Assembly (NCBI RefSeq): GCF_016756775.1
Contig: NZ_JAERMU010000019.1
Coordinates: forward strand, 23,175-87,174
Length of the DNA stretch: 64,000 bases
DNA from: Dryocola clanedunensis subsp. sulfonylureivorans
GTDB lineage: Bacteria > Pseudomonadota > Gammaproteobacteria > Enterobacterales > Enterobacteriaceae
Direction: 5' to 3'
Position numbers and translations under genes: made by a program. The notes beneath the pieces are model-generated. The model saw only the letters and a list, made by a program, of their open reading frames with translations, did not search any database and had not been told where the DNA came from. Positions 9,007 through 18,989 of this stretch are shown piece after piece. The stretch's first letter is position 1, and each line of letters starts with the position of its first letter.

Positions 9007-9036
9007 AGCGCCCGGCGCAGGATGACCGGGGCGCTT
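9007..9036 (-). terminator. Hairpin between gpsA and cysE, possible partial terminator
   Basis: On the minus strand AGCGCCCCGG and CGCCGGGCGCT form a GC-rich stem with one bulge, followed by GTTTTC, upstream of the cysE start. It may attenuate read-through from gpsA into cysE. Function is inferred. Confidence 0.35.
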
Positions 9037-9075
9037 CAGTTTTGCGGTTGCATTGTTCCCTCAGGTGCAACTGTG

Positions 9076-10095
9076 TCAGTTGCCGCTTCGTTCATCCTTG
9101 CGGGTTCTACCAAGCAGCGTTAATGCTGCCTCGCGAGCGTTTTTTCCGCAATATAATACCTGATAAATTTCCTCGGTTATTGGCATTTCGACACCCACCC
9201 GCGCAGCAAGCTCGCGGACTTCTTTGGTGTTGCGATAGCCTTCAACCACCTGGCCGATTTTTTCCTGCGCCAAATCCACGTCCGCCCCCTGCCCCAGCAT
9301 CATGCCGAAACGACGGTTACGTGACTGATTATCGGTACAGGTCAGCACCAGATCGCCCAGGCCGGCCATACCCATGAAGGTTTCCGGTGAGGCACCCAGC
9401 GCACTGCCAAGACGAGTCATTTCCGCCAGACCACGCGTGATCAGCGCCGTACGGGCGTTAGCCCCAAAGCCGATGCCGTCTGACATCCCCGCGCCAATCG
9501 CAATGACGTTTTTCACAGCGCCGCCGAGCTGCACGCCGATGAAATCCGGATTGCTGTAAACGCGGAAGCTTTTGCCGCAGTGCAGCAGGTGCTGGAGGTC
9601 ATCAGCAAAGGTGTCGTCTGTCGCCGCCAGAGAAATGGCCGTAGGTAGCCCGGCAGCCAGCTCTTTTGCAAAGGTTGGGCCAGAGATCACCGCCAGTGGC
9701 ACGCTATCGCCTAAAGCTTCCCGAGCAACATCCTGCAGTAACCGACCGGTTTCTGCTTCCAGCCCTTTCGTCGCCCAAACCACGCGCGCATCAGCACGCA
9801 TCAGAGGTTTTATCTGGCGCAGCACCTGTCCGAAGACATGGCTTGGCACCACCACCAGAATATTACGGCTGGCAGAGAGCGCGGTGGCCAAATCGGTTTC
9901 AAGATGGAGCGTGTCCGGGAAGGGAACGTCGGGAAGGAACGCAGCATTACAGCGGTCGGCCAGCAAGGTCGCGATATGTTTTGGGTCATGACCCCACAGC
10001 ACGACGTGGTGGCCATTTCTTGCCAGAGTGATGGCAAGAGCGGTGCCGTAAGAGCCGGCACCGATCACAGTCATTGAAACATTAACGCTGTTCAT
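9076..10095 (-). CDS. gpsA: NAD(P)+ glycerol-3-phosphate dehydrogenase GpsA
   Basis: GpsA reduces dihydroxyacetone phosphate to sn-glycerol 3-phosphate, the backbone for phospholipids. It has 339 residues, as in E. coli. The N-terminal Rossmann motif is [10 protein letters not shown]; substrate/cofactor residues are in GPTFAKELA and [13 protein letters not shown] (catalytic Lys). Its ATG shares one base with the secB stop (TGATG), so translation is coupled to secB. Confidence 0.98.
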   Translation of the reverse strand: MNSVNVSMTVIGAGSYGTALAITLARNGHHVVLWGHDPKHIATLLADRCNAAFLPDVPFPDTLHLETDLATALSASRNILVVVPSHVFGQVLRQIKPLMRADARVVWATKGLEAETGRLLQDVAREALGDSVPLAVISGPTFAKELAAGLPTAISLAATDDTFADDLQHLLHCGKSFRVYSNPDFIGVQLGGAVKNVIAIGAGMSDGIGFGANARTALITRGLAEMTRLGSALGASPETFMGMAGLGDLVLTCTDNQSRNRRFGMMLGQGADVDLAQEKIGQVVEGYRNTKEVRELAARVGVEMPITEEIYQVLYCGKNAREAALTLLGRTRKDERSGN

Positions 10096-10562
10096 CAGGC
10101 ATCCTGATGGTTTTCAGCACCTTCGCCAGATTGCTGTTCCAGATAGCTCATGAACAGTGCATCAAAGTTTACCGGAGCAAGGTTCAGCTGCGGGAAGGTA
10201 CCACGAGAAACCAGGCTAGTGATTGCTTCGCGTGCATACGGGAACAGAATGTTCGGGCAGTACGCACCCAGGCAGTGTGCCATTTGCGTGCCTTCGATAC
10301 CGCCGATGGAGAAGATGCCTGCCTGCTGAACTTCGCACAGGAACGCAGTGTCTTCGCCCAGAGTTGCGGTCACGGTGACACGCAGTACAACTTCATATAC
10401 GTCGTCTGCCAGCTGGCTGGAAGCCGTATCCAGATCCAGTTTAACTTCTGGCTGCCAGTCTTTCTGGAAGACGTGCGGTGCATTTGGCGCTTCAAAAGAG
10501 ATGTCTTTGGTGTATACGCGCTGAATCTGGAAAGCCATTTCGGTGTTGTTTTGTTCTGACAT
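10095..10562 (-). CDS. secB: Protein-export chaperone SecB
   Basis: SecB is the tetrameric cytoplasmic chaperone that holds preproteins unfolded and hands them to SecA. It has 155 residues (E. coli 155), with the acidic N-terminus and central beta-sheet sequence ([13 protein letters not shown]) typical of the family. It lies 63 bp downstream of grxC and is coupled to gpsA. This grxC-secB-gpsA-cysE order is conserved in enterics. Confidence 0.98.
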   Translation of the reverse strand: MSEQNNTEMAFQIQRVYTKDISFEAPNAPHVFQKDWQPEVKLDLDTASSQLADDVYEVVLRVTVTATLGEDTAFLCEVQQAGIFSIGGIEGTQMAHCLGAYCPNILFPYAREAITSLVSRGTFPQLNLAPVNFDALFMSYLEQQSGEGAENHQDA

Positions 10563-10625
10563 TGATATAAACCCTTAAAAAATTAATACGTCCTTAAATC
10601 CGTCATTAACGGCAGACAAACTTCG

Positions 10626-10877
10626 CTATCGCAGCAGAGAATCGAGTCCACCACGTGCATCAAGCGCATACAAGTCATCACAGCCGCCAATGTGCTGTGC
10701 GTCAATAAAAATCTGCGGCACCGTAGTCCGGCCACTGCGTTTGATCATCTCTTCACGTTTGATGGCATCGCCATCAATCGGTAATTCCTGGAAAGCCACC
10801 CCTTTGCTGTTAAGCAGGTCTTTTGCACGGTGGCAAAACGGGCAGGTTGCTTTGGTATAGATTTCGATATTCGCCAT
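10626..10877 (-). CDS. grxC: Glutaredoxin 3
   Basis: GrxC is an 83-residue dithiol glutaredoxin that reduces protein and mixed disulfides with glutathione in the cytoplasm. The active site is Cys12-Pro-Phe-Cys15, where E. coli has CPYC. The cis-Pro TVPQIF and the glutathione-binding GGCDD are also present. It lies 24 bp downstream of yibN. Confidence 0.97.
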   Translation of the reverse strand: MANIEIYTKATCPFCHRAKDLLNSKGVAFQELPIDGDAIKREEMIKRSGRTTVPQIFIDAQHIGGCDDLYALDARGGLDSLLR

Positions 10878-10901
10878 GGCTCACCTCAGAATAGATGCAG
10901 A

Positions 10902-11333
10902 TTATTTACCGCGTACCAGCGGCAGGTTGTCACCACTCCAGCCAGCGATGCCTTCTTTAAGCAAGGTAACCTGTTCGAAGCCAGCTTTAATCAGCAGCTG
11001 CGCTGATTCCTGCGATGTCACACCATTGCCACAAACCACGATAACAGGCTTGGCTTTGTGCTTTTCAAGCTCGCCGAAGTTGCCGCTTTTAATCTCATTT
11101 GTCAGCACGTTCAGAGAGTTAGCGATATGGCCTTTACGATAGTCGTCACGTTGACGCACATCAACCACAACAGCATCCTCTTTATTGATTAAGCGCGTGG
11201 CTTCACCACGGGTAATCACCTTAACCTTTGAGGTTAATCCTTTGAAGGTCATAACAAGCACGGCGGCCAGTAAACCAACCCACGCCAGACTAAGTATGGG
11301 ATGGCGACCAACGAATTGCATAATTTCTTGCAT
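10902..11333 (-). CDS. yibN: Membrane-anchored rhodanese-like protein YibN
   Basis: ATG 11333 gives 143 residues ([14 protein letters not shown]), the E. coli length; the frame is open further upstream but without a good start. One N-terminal membrane helix (about 12-31) anchors a cytoplasmic rhodanese-like domain (about 45-140). The putative active loop is [12 protein letters not shown], which has a cysteine at the catalytic position. The E. coli protein as I remember it has Asp there, so this homologue may be catalytically competent. Otherwise function is unknown. It heads the grxC-secB-gpsA-cysE cluster. Confidence 0.93.
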   Translation of the reverse strand: MQEIMQFVGRHPILSLAWVGLLAAVLVMTFKGLTSKVKVITRGEATRLINKEDAVVVDVRQRDDYRKGHIANSLNVLTNEIKSGNFGELEKHKAKPVIVVCGNGVTSQESAQLLIKAGFEQVTLLKEGIAGWSGDNLPLVRGK

Positions 11334-11583
11334 GGGGGGTAATAACTCCCGACTGAGTAAAGATGAAAAAAACCAGGCAAGGAGTATACCTTCGCATTGC
11401 GGCAATTACAGCCAGTCAGCATGATGTATTGTGGATTCTGCGTACTGTTACGAAAAAAATGCCCTTCATAGCTAAAAACCTGTCACGATCACACCCGTTT
11501 CTTTGATCTTCTGCGGCTATTTTTTTGTGATGGCTGTAGTAAAATTACGCAAATTTTTTATCTTTGACTTAGAGGTTCTTGCA

Positions 11584-13131
11584 ATGTCGGTGACGAAAAA
11601 ACCTATGGTTCTGGTGATTCTGGATGGATATGGCCATCGCGAAGAGCAGCAGGATAATGCCATTCTGAATGCTAAAACCCCGGTTATGGATAACCTGTGG
11701 AACCAACACCCACACACTCTGATTAACGCCTCGGGTCTGGAAGTTGGTCTGCCTGACGGGCAGATGGGTAACTCTGAAGTCGGTCACGTCAACCTCGGCG
11801 CTGGCCGTATTGTTTATCAGGACCTGACTCGCCTGGACGTTGAAATTAAAGAACGTACTTTCTTTGCCAACCCGGTTCTGACCGCAGCGGTAGACAAAGC
11901 TGTTGCCGCTGGCAAAGCGGTTCACATCATGGGTCTGGCTTCCGCGGGCGGCGTGCACAGCCATGAAGAGCACATCCTTGCGATGATCGAACTGGCAGCC
12001 GAGCGCGGTGCAAAAGCAATCTATCTGCATGCCTTCCTGGATGGTCGCGACACCCCGCCTCGCAGCGCTGAATCTTCGCTGAAGAAATTCGCGGATAAAT
12101 TTGCAGCTCTGGGTAAAGGCCGCGTGGCATCCATTATTGGCCGTTACTTCGCAATGGACCGTGATAACCGCTGGGATCGTGTTGAGCTGGCTTACGACCT
12201 GATGACTCAGGCCAAAGGCGAATATCAGGCGGCAACCGCTGTTGCCGGCCTGGAAGCGGCTTACGCGCGCGATGAAAACGACGAATTCGTTAAACCAACC
12301 GTGATCCGTGCTGAAGGTGAAGCTGAGGCTGTCATGAACGACGGCGATGCACTGATCTTCATGAACTTCCGTGCTGACCGCGCTCGTCAGATAACTCGTG
12401 CTTTTGTTAATGCAGATTTTGACGGTTTTGCCCGTAAGAAAGTGGTTAACTTCGGCGACTTCATCATGCTGACCGAATATGCAGCAGACATCAAAACAGC
12501 ATGCGCTTACCCACCAGCTTCCCTGACCAACACCTTCGGTGAGTGGATGGCGAAACATGACAAAACCCAGCTGCGCATTTCCGAAACTGAAAAATACGCT
12601 CACGTGACCTTCTTCTACAACGGTGGCGTTGAAGAGCCGTTTGCTGGTGAAGACCGCATTCTGATCAATTCGCCGAAAGTAGCGACTTATGACCTGCAAC
12701 CGGAAATGAGTTCTGCGGAATTGACTGAAAAATTACTGGCGGCTATCAACAGCGGCAAGTATGACACCATCATTTGTAACTATCCGAATGGTGACATGGT
12801 CGGCCATACCGGCGTTTACGAAGCGGCAATTTCGGCAGTTGAAGCGCTGGATAACTGCATCGCGCAGGTCGTTTCTGCTGTTGAAAATACCGGCGGACAG
12901 CTGCTGATCACCGCGGACCACGGCAATGCAGAGCAGATGCGTGACCCGGCAACAGGTCAGGCTCATACCGCGCACACCAGCCTGCCGGTTCCGTTGATCT
13001 ACATTGGCGATCGCGGCGTGAAAGCGGTAGAAGGCGGCAAGCTTTCTGATATCGCGCCAACCATGCTGAGCCTGATGGGCATGGAAATCCCGCAAGAGAT
13101 GACTGGCAAGCCGCTGTTCATCGTGGAATAA
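11584..13131 (+). CDS. gpmI: Cofactor-independent phosphoglycerate mutase GpmI
   Basis: GpmI interconverts 3- and 2-phosphoglycerate with a Mn2+-dependent phosphoserine intermediate. ATG 11584 ([17 protein letters not shown]) gives 515 residues against 514 in E. coli; the upstream open frame lacks support. The catalytic serine is Ser64 in [11 protein letters not shown]. Metal ligands are visible in [16 protein letters not shown] and [10 protein letters not shown]. It starts the plus-strand gpmI-envC-yibQ cluster and is divergent from yibN. Confidence 0.98.
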   Translation: MSVTKKPMVLVILDGYGHREEQQDNAILNAKTPVMDNLWNQHPHTLINASGLEVGLPDGQMGNSEVGHVNLGAGRIVYQDLTRLDVEIKERTFFANPVLTAAVDKAVAAGKAVHIMGLASAGGVHSHEEHILAMIELAAERGAKAIYLHAFLDGRDTPPRSAESSLKKFADKFAALGKGRVASIIGRYFAMDRDNRWDRVELAYDLMTQAKGEYQAATAVAGLEAAYARDENDEFVKPTVIRAEGEAEAVMNDGDALIFMNFRADRARQITRAFVNADFDGFARKKVVNFGDFIMLTEYAADIKTACAYPPASLTNTFGEWMAKHDKTQLRISETEKYAHVTFFYNGGVEEPFAGEDRILINSPKVATYDLQPEMSSAELTEKLLAAINSGKYDTIICNYPNGDMVGHTGVYEAAISAVEALDNCIAQVVSAVENTGGQLLITADHGNAEQMRDPATGQAHTAHTSLPVPLIYIGDRGVKAVEGGKLSDIAPTMLSLMGMEIPQEMTGKPLFIVE

Positions 13132-13164
13132 TCCCTCCCCATGAGGGGAAAGGCGATTTTTTCA

Positions 13165-14424
13165 ATGACATGGGCCACGAAACCGAAACGGTTGTCCGTC
13201 AGGCCCATTTTCTACGCCAGCGTGCTTAGCGCTGGCGTATTGTTATGCCCTTTGTCCAGCCATGCGGACGACAGCGCCCAGCTAAAATCAATCCAGCAGG
13301 ATATTGCGGCTAAAGAACGAGCTGTACGTCAACAGCAACAGCAACGCGCAACGCTGCTTGCCCAATTAAAAACGCAGGAACAGGCGATTGCTCAAGCAAG
13401 CCGCAAGCTGCACGATACGCAAAACACCCTCGCAACGCTAAATCAGCAAATCGACACCATGAATGCTTCACTGATGAAGCTGCAAAAACAGCAGGCCGTT
13501 CAGGAGCGTAACCTGGCCGCCCAGCTTGATGCAGCCTTTCGTCAGGGTCAGCACACCGGTATCCAGCTCATTCTTAGTGGTGAAGAGAGCCAGCGCGGTC
13601 AGCGCTTACAGGCCTATTTTGGTTATCTGAACGCCGCGCGTCAGGAAACCATTGCTCAACTGAAGCAAACCAAAGCGGAAGTTGACGAGCAAAAAGCAAC
13701 CCTCGAAGCGAAGCAGACCGAACAGCAAACGCTGCTGTACGATCAGCAAGCCCAACAGGCTAAGCTGCAGGATGCCCGCGATCAGCGTAAGAAAACCCTC
13801 GCAACGCTGGAGTCATCAATTCAGCAGGATCAGCAGAAGCTCGGCGAGATGCGTCAGAACGAATCCCGCCTGCAAAACCAAATTTCTCGTGCCGCCGCCG
13901 CTGCCAAAGCGCGTGCAGAAAAAGAGGCTCGCGAAGCAGAAGCGGTTAAATCACGTCAGAAAACTGCAGCCAGCAAAGGCAGCACATACAAACCAACCGA
14001 ATCAGAACGTTCATTAATTTCCCGTACCGGCGGTCTTGGCGCCCCACGCGGGCAGGCTTACTGGCCAGTCCGCGGCTCTTTGCTGCATCGTTATGGCGAA
14101 CAGCTGCAGGGTGAACTACGTTGGAAAGGTATCGTTATCGCCGCCAGTGAAGGCAAAGAAGTAAGAGCCATCGCTGACGGACGTGTGATTCTTGCCGACT
14201 GGTTACAAGGTTACGGCCTGGTCGTGGTCGTTGAACATGGTAAAGGCGATATGAGCTTATACGGCTACAATCAGAGTGCGCTTGTCAGCGTAGGCACTCA
14301 GGTCAAAGCCGGTCAACCCATCGCGCTGGTGGGTAACAGTGGTGGTCAGGGCCGCCCGTCACTCTATTTCGAAATTCGTCGCCAGGGCCAGGCAGTCAAT
14401 CCACAACCGTGGTTGGGAAGATAA
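13165..14424 (+). CDS. envC: Murein hydrolase activator EnvC
   Basis: EnvC is the periplasmic septal factor that binds FtsEX and activates AmiA and AmiB during cell separation. ATG 13165 gives 419 residues, the E. coli length; a start at 13141 is possible. The order is a signal peptide ending near SSHA, a long Gln/Ala-rich coiled coil (about 40-270), and a C-terminal LytM/M23 domain (about 300-419). The LytM zinc ligands are degenerate (SLYGYN in place of the HxH motif), as in all EnvC proteins, so it activates rather than cuts. Confidence 0.97.
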   Translation: MTWATKPKRLSVRPIFYASVLSAGVLLCPLSSHADDSAQLKSIQQDIAAKERAVRQQQQQRATLLAQLKTQEQAIAQASRKLHDTQNTLATLNQQIDTMNASLMKLQKQQAVQERNLAAQLDAAFRQGQHTGIQLILSGEESQRGQRLQAYFGYLNAARQETIAQLKQTKAEVDEQKATLEAKQTEQQTLLYDQQAQQAKLQDARDQRKKTLATLESSIQQDQQKLGEMRQNESRLQNQISRAAAAAKARAEKEAREAEAVKSRQKTAASKGSTYKPTESERSLISRTGGLGAPRGQAYWPVRGSLLHRYGEQLQGELRWKGIVIAASEGKEVRAIADGRVILADWLQGYGLVVVVEHGKGDMSLYGYNQSALVSVGTQVKAGQPIALVGNSGGQGRPSLYFEIRRQGQAVNPQPWLGR

Positions 14425-14427
14425 GTT

Positions 14428-15366
14428 TTGCTTCAATTTCGTCACGTTGTCTCCTCGCTCGCCTGCGCTCTGGCGCTGGCAACTCCCGTTTATGCCGGCA
14501 AGCTGGCGATCGTGATAGATGATTTCGGCTATCGTCCTCATCAGGAAAACCAGGTTATCGCCCTGCCTGCCAATATTTCCGTCGCCGTATTGCCCAACGC
14601 ACCGCATTCCCGCGAAATGGCAACCAAAGCGCACAACGCTGGCCATGAAGTGCTAATCCATCTTCCGATGGCACCGCTTAGCAAGCAGCCGCTGGAAAAA
14701 GATACCCTTCGTCCGGATATGAGTAGCGCTGAAATAGAGCGAATTATTCGGGAGGCGGTGAATAAAGTGCCTTACGCGGTGGGTCTGAACAACCATATGG
14801 GAAGCGCCATGACTTCCAGCTTGTTTGGCATGCAGAAAGTGATGCAGTCGCTGGATCAGTACAACCTTTACTTCCTCGACAGCGTAACCATCGGCAACAG
14901 CCAGTCAATGCGCGCCGCAGCGGGAACTAAGGTCAAGGTTATCAAGCGCAAGGTATTCCTCGACGACAAGCAGAATGAAGCTGACATCCGCGTGCAGTTC
15001 AATCGTGCTGTAGCCCTGGCACGACGTAACGGCTCTGCTATCGCTATCGGTCATCCTCACCCCACTACCGTACGAGTACTGCAGCAGATGGTTTATAACC
15101 TACCGCCAGATATCACTCTGGTGCGCCCAAGCAGTCTGCTGAATGAACCGCAGGTGGATACGTCCAGACCGAATAATACGGTGCCGGGTAAACCAGCAGA
15201 GCAGCCGCGTAATCCGTTCAGGGGCGTAAAACTCTGCAAGCCGAAGAAACCGCTGGAGCCAGTACACGCTACGACCTATTTCGCGGTACTCAGTGACAGT
15301 ATCGGAGAGAGCACGCTAGTGAAGTACATGAAAAATCAATGGCAGGGTTGGGGACAAGTACGATAA
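14428..15366 (+). CDS. yibQ: Divergent polysaccharide deacetylase family protein YibQ
   Basis: The gene starts with TTG at 14428, four bases after the envC stop, giving MLQFRHVVSSLACALA and a signal peptide ending near VYAG. The 312 residues match E. coli YibQ (about 319). The fold is the DUF610 branch of NodB-like deacetylases, with VIDDFGYR, EVLIHLPMAP and GLNNHMGSAMTS recalling deacetylase motifs. The role is unproven; its fixed place after envC hints at cell-wall or septum work. Confidence 0.92.
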   Translation: MLQFRHVVSSLACALALATPVYAGKLAIVIDDFGYRPHQENQVIALPANISVAVLPNAPHSREMATKAHNAGHEVLIHLPMAPLSKQPLEKDTLRPDMSSAEIERIIREAVNKVPYAVGLNNHMGSAMTSSLFGMQKVMQSLDQYNLYFLDSVTIGNSQSMRAAAGTKVKVIKRKVFLDDKQNEADIRVQFNRAVALARRNGSAIAIGHPHPTTVRVLQQMVYNLPPDITLVRPSSLLNEPQVDTSRPNNTVPGKPAEQPRNPFRGVKLCKPKKPLEPVHATTYFAVLSDSIGESTLVKYMKNQWQGWGQVR

Positions 15367-15372
15367 AAGAAG

Positions 15373-15396
15373 GGCTGTCGGGGTCAACCGACAGCC
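15373..15396. terminator. Terminator between yibQ and the waaH-like gene
   Basis: GGCTGTCGG and CCGACAGCC arms enclose six bases. The minus strand continues CTTCTTTT and the plus strand TGGCTTTA. It can serve both convergent genes, better the minus-strand one. Confidence 0.6.
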
Positions 15397-15401
15397 TGGC
15401 T

Positions 15402-16355
15402 TTAGCTTGCTTTAAGGATGCGGTAAAGCCTCATTAACAGCCAGTATTGCTTACACGTTGATGCGCCACGAAATAAATCACTAAAGCTGATTTTCTTCAT
15501 AAACATGGCCTTAACAGCTTTTTTTTCAGAAACTTTTTTACGATAAAGTCCAAAAAAGTGACGACACTCATGAGAGGCATGGCGCAAGAATGCTTTTTTT
15601 ATACCGGCATTCACTTCGCCATTTGCAAGCAAGATGAGCTTACTGATTACCTCAATATAACTATATGCACGGCAATCATAATACTTCTTACTTTTGGTTA
15701 TTGAGTGCGGATTGTTAACATAAAAATAATCAGACCTATCCGATATATAAAACCGACCGTTATACATACCTAACATGGCTGTCCATAATATATCCTGATG
15801 GCTGTAGCCTGCATTAAAAGTAAGGGAGTTTTTCTTAATATATTCTGACCGGATCATCTGCAGCCAGAGATAATGTGGCCACTCATTATTTTTAACCGCG
15901 TGTTCGACCCACTGATTGCCGCTAATCACATGATTATAAATTTGTTTCCGGTGAATGATCTCGCCGACAAAGGAATCATGCTCGTCAACAATACGACCGT
16001 TGGAGATAAGGACATCAACATCATGCTTTGTCGCTTCATTGTACCGGTCAAAGACCAAATCCTCTGCAAAGTCGTCATCAGAGTCCAGCAGCATTAGCCA
16101 CTTCCCTGAATGCTTTGCCAGCGCAGCGTTACGGGCTGCATAGACGCCCAGGTTTTCCTGGTTTATTACCAGCAAACGCTTATCATTGAAGGAATTAATA
16201 ACGTCAAGCGTATTATCCACTGAACCATCATTAACCAGAATTATCTCAATATTAATTCTCTTTTCAGCGAGTAATTTTTTTATAACTCTGGATATATTGT
16301 TCCCGTCGTTATACACCGGAACAATGATACTAACATCAACATTATCTTTATTCAC
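15402..16355 (-). CDS. Family 2 glycosyltransferase at the waaH position
   Basis: GTG 16355 is chosen because GGGGGACAG lies just upstream; it gives 317 residues. An ATG at 16424 without a ribosome-binding site would give 340. The GT-A domain is plain: SIIVPVYN, EIILVNDGSVDNT, NLGVYAARNAAL and the metal-binding LLDSDDD. The later YSHQDILWTA resembles HHQDIVWTT of E. coli WaaH, which adds glucuronate to heptose III of LPS under phosphate starvation. Much of the rest differs, so the donor is uncertain. The sequence is AT-rich beside GC-rich yibQ and tdh, suggesting transfer or replacement. Confidence 0.85.
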   Translation of the reverse strand: MNKDNVDVSIIVPVYNDGNNISRVIKKLLAEKRINIEIILVNDGSVDNTLDVINSFNDKRLLVINQENLGVYAARNAALAKHSGKWLMLLDSDDDFAEDLVFDRYNEATKHDVDVLISNGRIVDEHDSFVGEIIHRKQIYNHVISGNQWVEHAVKNNEWPHYLWLQMIRSEYIKKNSLTFNAGYSHQDILWTAMLGMYNGRFYISDRSDYFYVNNPHSITKSKKYYDCRAYSYIEVISKLILLANGEVNAGIKKAFLRHASHECRHFFGLYRKKVSEKKAVKAMFMKKISFSDLFRGASTCKQYWLLMRLYRILKAS

Positions 16356-16487
16356 CGTCTGTCCCCCAGGGCATGGCGGAAATAATAATTTCTGGATGTT
16401 ATTATGACAAACAATGTGAAGCAAGATGTTTGGGGCAGACTGACAAAGAGTTAATTAACTTTACAAAAACGACAGGGATAACATTAA

Positions 16488-16525
16488 TAACAAGATGGTT
16501 AATTAAGAAATTAACCATCTTGTTA
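16488..16525 (-). terminator. 17-bp perfect hairpin downstream of tdh
   Basis: TAACAAGATGGTTAATT and its exact reverse complement enclose a four-base loop. On the minus strand it follows the tdh stop by 14 bases and is followed by TTAATGTTATC. It is probably the kbl-tdh terminator, though the T-run is weak. Confidence 0.55.
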
Positions 16526-16539
16526 AAATATAACTTATT

Positions 16540-17565
16540 TTAATCCCAGCTAAGAATTACCTTACCTGACTGCCCGGAACGCATAGCATCAAATCCTTTC
16601 TGGAAATCATCGATAGTAAAGCGATGGGTGATAATCGGCGACAGGTCCAGGCCAGACTGGATCAGTGCAGCCATTTTATACCAGGTTTCGAACATCTCAC
16701 GGCCGTAAATGCCTTTGATGAACAAGCCTTTGAAGATGACTTTTGTCCAGTCGATTGACATATCGGAAGGAGGAATACCCAGCATTGCAATACGTCCCCC
16801 ATTGTTCATGGTGTCAAGCATAGAGCGGAATGCAGGCGGAGCGCCGGACATTTCGAGGCCCACATCGAAACCTTCAGTCATGCCCAGCTCATGCATGACA
16901 TCGGTCAGGCTTTCTTTGCTGACGTTTACCGCACGGGTCACGCCCATTTCGCGCGCCAGTTCAAGACGATAATCGTTCACGTCAGTGATGACTACATTAC
17001 GGGCGCCGACGTGTTTGGCAACCGCCGCCGCCATAATGCCAATCGGGCCTGCACCTGACACCAGCACATCCTCACCGACCAGGTCGAAAGAGAGCGCGGT
17101 GTGTACCGCGTTACCAAACGGGTCGAAGATAGACGCCAGATCGTCAGAAATGTTATCAGGGATTTTGAAAGCGTTAAACGCAGGCAGAACCAGATACTCT
17201 GCAAAGCAGCCCGGGCGGTTCACACCTACACCGGTGGTATTGCGACACAGGTGAGTGCGGCCTGCGCGGCAGTTGCGGCAGTGTCCGCACGTAATGTGGC
17301 CTTCGCCGGAAACACGGTCGCCGATTTTGAACCCTTTCACTTCCTGGCCAATACCAACAACTTCACCCACGTACTCGTGGCCAACCACCATCGGGACGGG
17401 AATGGTTTTCTGGGACCATTCATCCCAGTTATAAATATGCACATCGGTGCCGCAGATGGCAGTCTTACGGATTTTGATCAGCAGATCGTTATGGCCCATC
17501 TCCGGTTTGGGCGCATCCGTCATCCAGATGCCCTCTTCCGCCTTCAGTTTTGCTAATGCTTTCAT
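16540..17565 (-). CDS. tdh: L-threonine 3-dehydrogenase
   Basis: Tdh oxidises threonine to 2-amino-3-ketobutyrate with NAD+, the first step of threonine breakdown to glycine. ATG 17565 ([12 protein letters not shown]) gives 341 residues, the E. coli length; the frame runs on upstream into kbl. Catalytic zinc ligands are in [10 protein letters not shown] and [10 protein letters not shown] structural zinc site CGHCRNC...C and a Rossmann [10 protein letters not shown] follow. It lies 10 bp after kbl; the pair is Lrp/leucine-regulated in enterics. Confidence 0.98.
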   Translation of the reverse strand: MKALAKLKAEEGIWMTDAPKPEMGHNDLLIKIRKTAICGTDVHIYNWDEWSQKTIPVPMVVGHEYVGEVVGIGQEVKGFKIGDRVSGEGHITCGHCRNCRAGRTHLCRNTTGVGVNRPGCFAEYLVLPAFNAFKIPDNISDDLASIFDPFGNAVHTALSFDLVGEDVLVSGAGPIGIMAAAVAKHVGARNVVITDVNDYRLELAREMGVTRAVNVSKESLTDVMHELGMTEGFDVGLEMSGAPPAFRSMLDTMNNGGRIAMLGIPPSDMSIDWTKVIFKGLFIKGIYGREMFETWYKMAALIQSGLDLSPIITHRFTIDDFQKGFDAMRSGQSGKVILSWD

Positions 17566-17575
17566 GACCGCTCCC

Positions 17576-18772
17576 TCAGGCGATAACGCCCAACTGTTTA
17601 CCGATACGCGTAAACGCATCAACCGCACGCTCAATCTGCTCAGGGGTATGAGCGGCCGACATCTGCGTACGAATGCGCGCCTGACCTTTTGGAACTACCG
17701 GATAGAAGAACCCGGTGACATAAATGCCTTCTTTTTGCAGCTCGCGGGCAAAGTTTTGCGCGACGGTCGCTTCGCCAAGCATCACGGGGATGATGGCGTG
17801 ATCGGCTCCCGCAAGCGTAAAACCTGCCGCAGCCATTTTCTCCCGGAAGAGGCTGGCGTTGGTCCACAGTCGCTCACGCAGCTCTGCTCCGGTTTCCAGC
17901 ATCTCCAGAACTTTAATAGAAGCAGAAACAATGGCCGGAGCCAGCGAGTTAGAGAAGAGATAAGGACGAGAGCGCTGACGCAGCCACTCAATCACCTCTT
18001 TACGACCAGCGGTATAGCCGCCAGAAGCACCACCAAGTGCCTTGCCGAGCGTACCAGTGATAATGTCTACACGGTCCATGACCTTGCAATATTCGTGCGT
18101 GCCACGACCATTTTCACCAACAAAACCTACGGCGTGAGAGTCATCGACCATCACCAGCGCATCATATTTATCCGCCAGATCGCACACGCCTTGCAGGTTA
18201 GCAATGACGCCATCCATAGAAAATACGCCGTCGGTAGCGATCATCACGTGGCGAGCGCCCGTAGCACGAGCCTCTTTCAGACGTGCTTCCAACTCCTGCA
18301 TATCGTTATTGGCATAACGATAACGCTGCGCTTTACACAAGCGCACGCCATCGATGATAGAAGCGTGGTTCAGCGCATCGGAGATAATCGCGTCTTCAGG
18401 GCCGAGCAGCGTTTCGAACAGTCCGCCGTTTGCATCAAAGCAGGATGAGTAAAGAATCGCATCATCCATCCCAAGGAAACCTGCAAGCTTACCCTCAAGC
18501 TCCTTATGGCTATCCTGCGTACCGCAGATAAAACGCACGGACGCCATACCGAATCCGTGTTTATCCATACCCTGCTTCGCAGCTTCAATCAGCTGCGGGT
18601 GGTTAGCCAGCCCCAGATAGTTGTTTGCACAGAAATTGATAACGTGGCTGCCATCGGCAACGGTGATATCCGCCTGCTGCGCTGAGGTAATAATCCTTTC
18701 TTCTTTGAAGAGACCTTCTGAACGAGCGGTTTCAAGCTGAGAAGTTAACTGTTGGTAAAAATCTTCGCGCAT
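17576..18772 (-). CDS. kbl: 2-amino-3-ketobutyrate CoA ligase
   Basis: Kbl is the PLP enzyme that splits 2-amino-3-ketobutyrate with CoA into glycine and acetyl-CoA, completing the Tdh pathway. It has 398 residues as in E. coli. Alpha-oxoamine synthase motifs are present: [25 protein letters not shown], and the PLP-binding lysine in [15 protein letters not shown]. It is the first gene of the kbl-tdh operon and is divergent from hldD. Confidence 0.98.
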   Translation of the reverse strand: MREDFYQQLTSQLETARSEGLFKEERIITSAQQADITVADGSHVINFCANNYLGLANHPQLIEAAKQGMDKHGFGMASVRFICGTQDSHKELEGKLAGFLGMDDAILYSSCFDANGGLFETLLGPEDAIISDALNHASIIDGVRLCKAQRYRYANNDMQELEARLKEARATGARHVMIATDGVFSMDGVIANLQGVCDLADKYDALVMVDDSHAVGFVGENGRGTHEYCKVMDRVDIITGTLGKALGGASGGYTAGRKEVIEWLRQRSRPYLFSNSLAPAIVSASIKVLEMLETGAELRERLWTNASLFREKMAAAGFTLAGADHAIIPVMLGEATVAQNFARELQKEGIYVTGFFYPVVPKGQARIRTQMSAAHTPEQIERAVDAFTRIGKQLGVIA

Positions 18773-18989
18773 CGCGATTCTCCAGGCATGGCAAATTTCG
18801 GAACATATTACCCAAAGCTATACGTTGAGACGAGATTACGCTTCAGGGAATCTGATTTTTGCAGGATAAATCACGAAGGCGGGAAACTTAGTCTGATTAG
18901 GCGGGTCTTTGATTGTAATGGTATGATAAGAGCCATTAGCGCGCGAGGTATCGTGCCTTGCAGCCCCCCAAATTGTGAAGGTTACGCTT

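Noticed and set aside
11569..12699. 376-codon open frame antisense to gpmI
   Set aside because: It is another codon-bias shadow; the gpmI frame is clearly the coding one.
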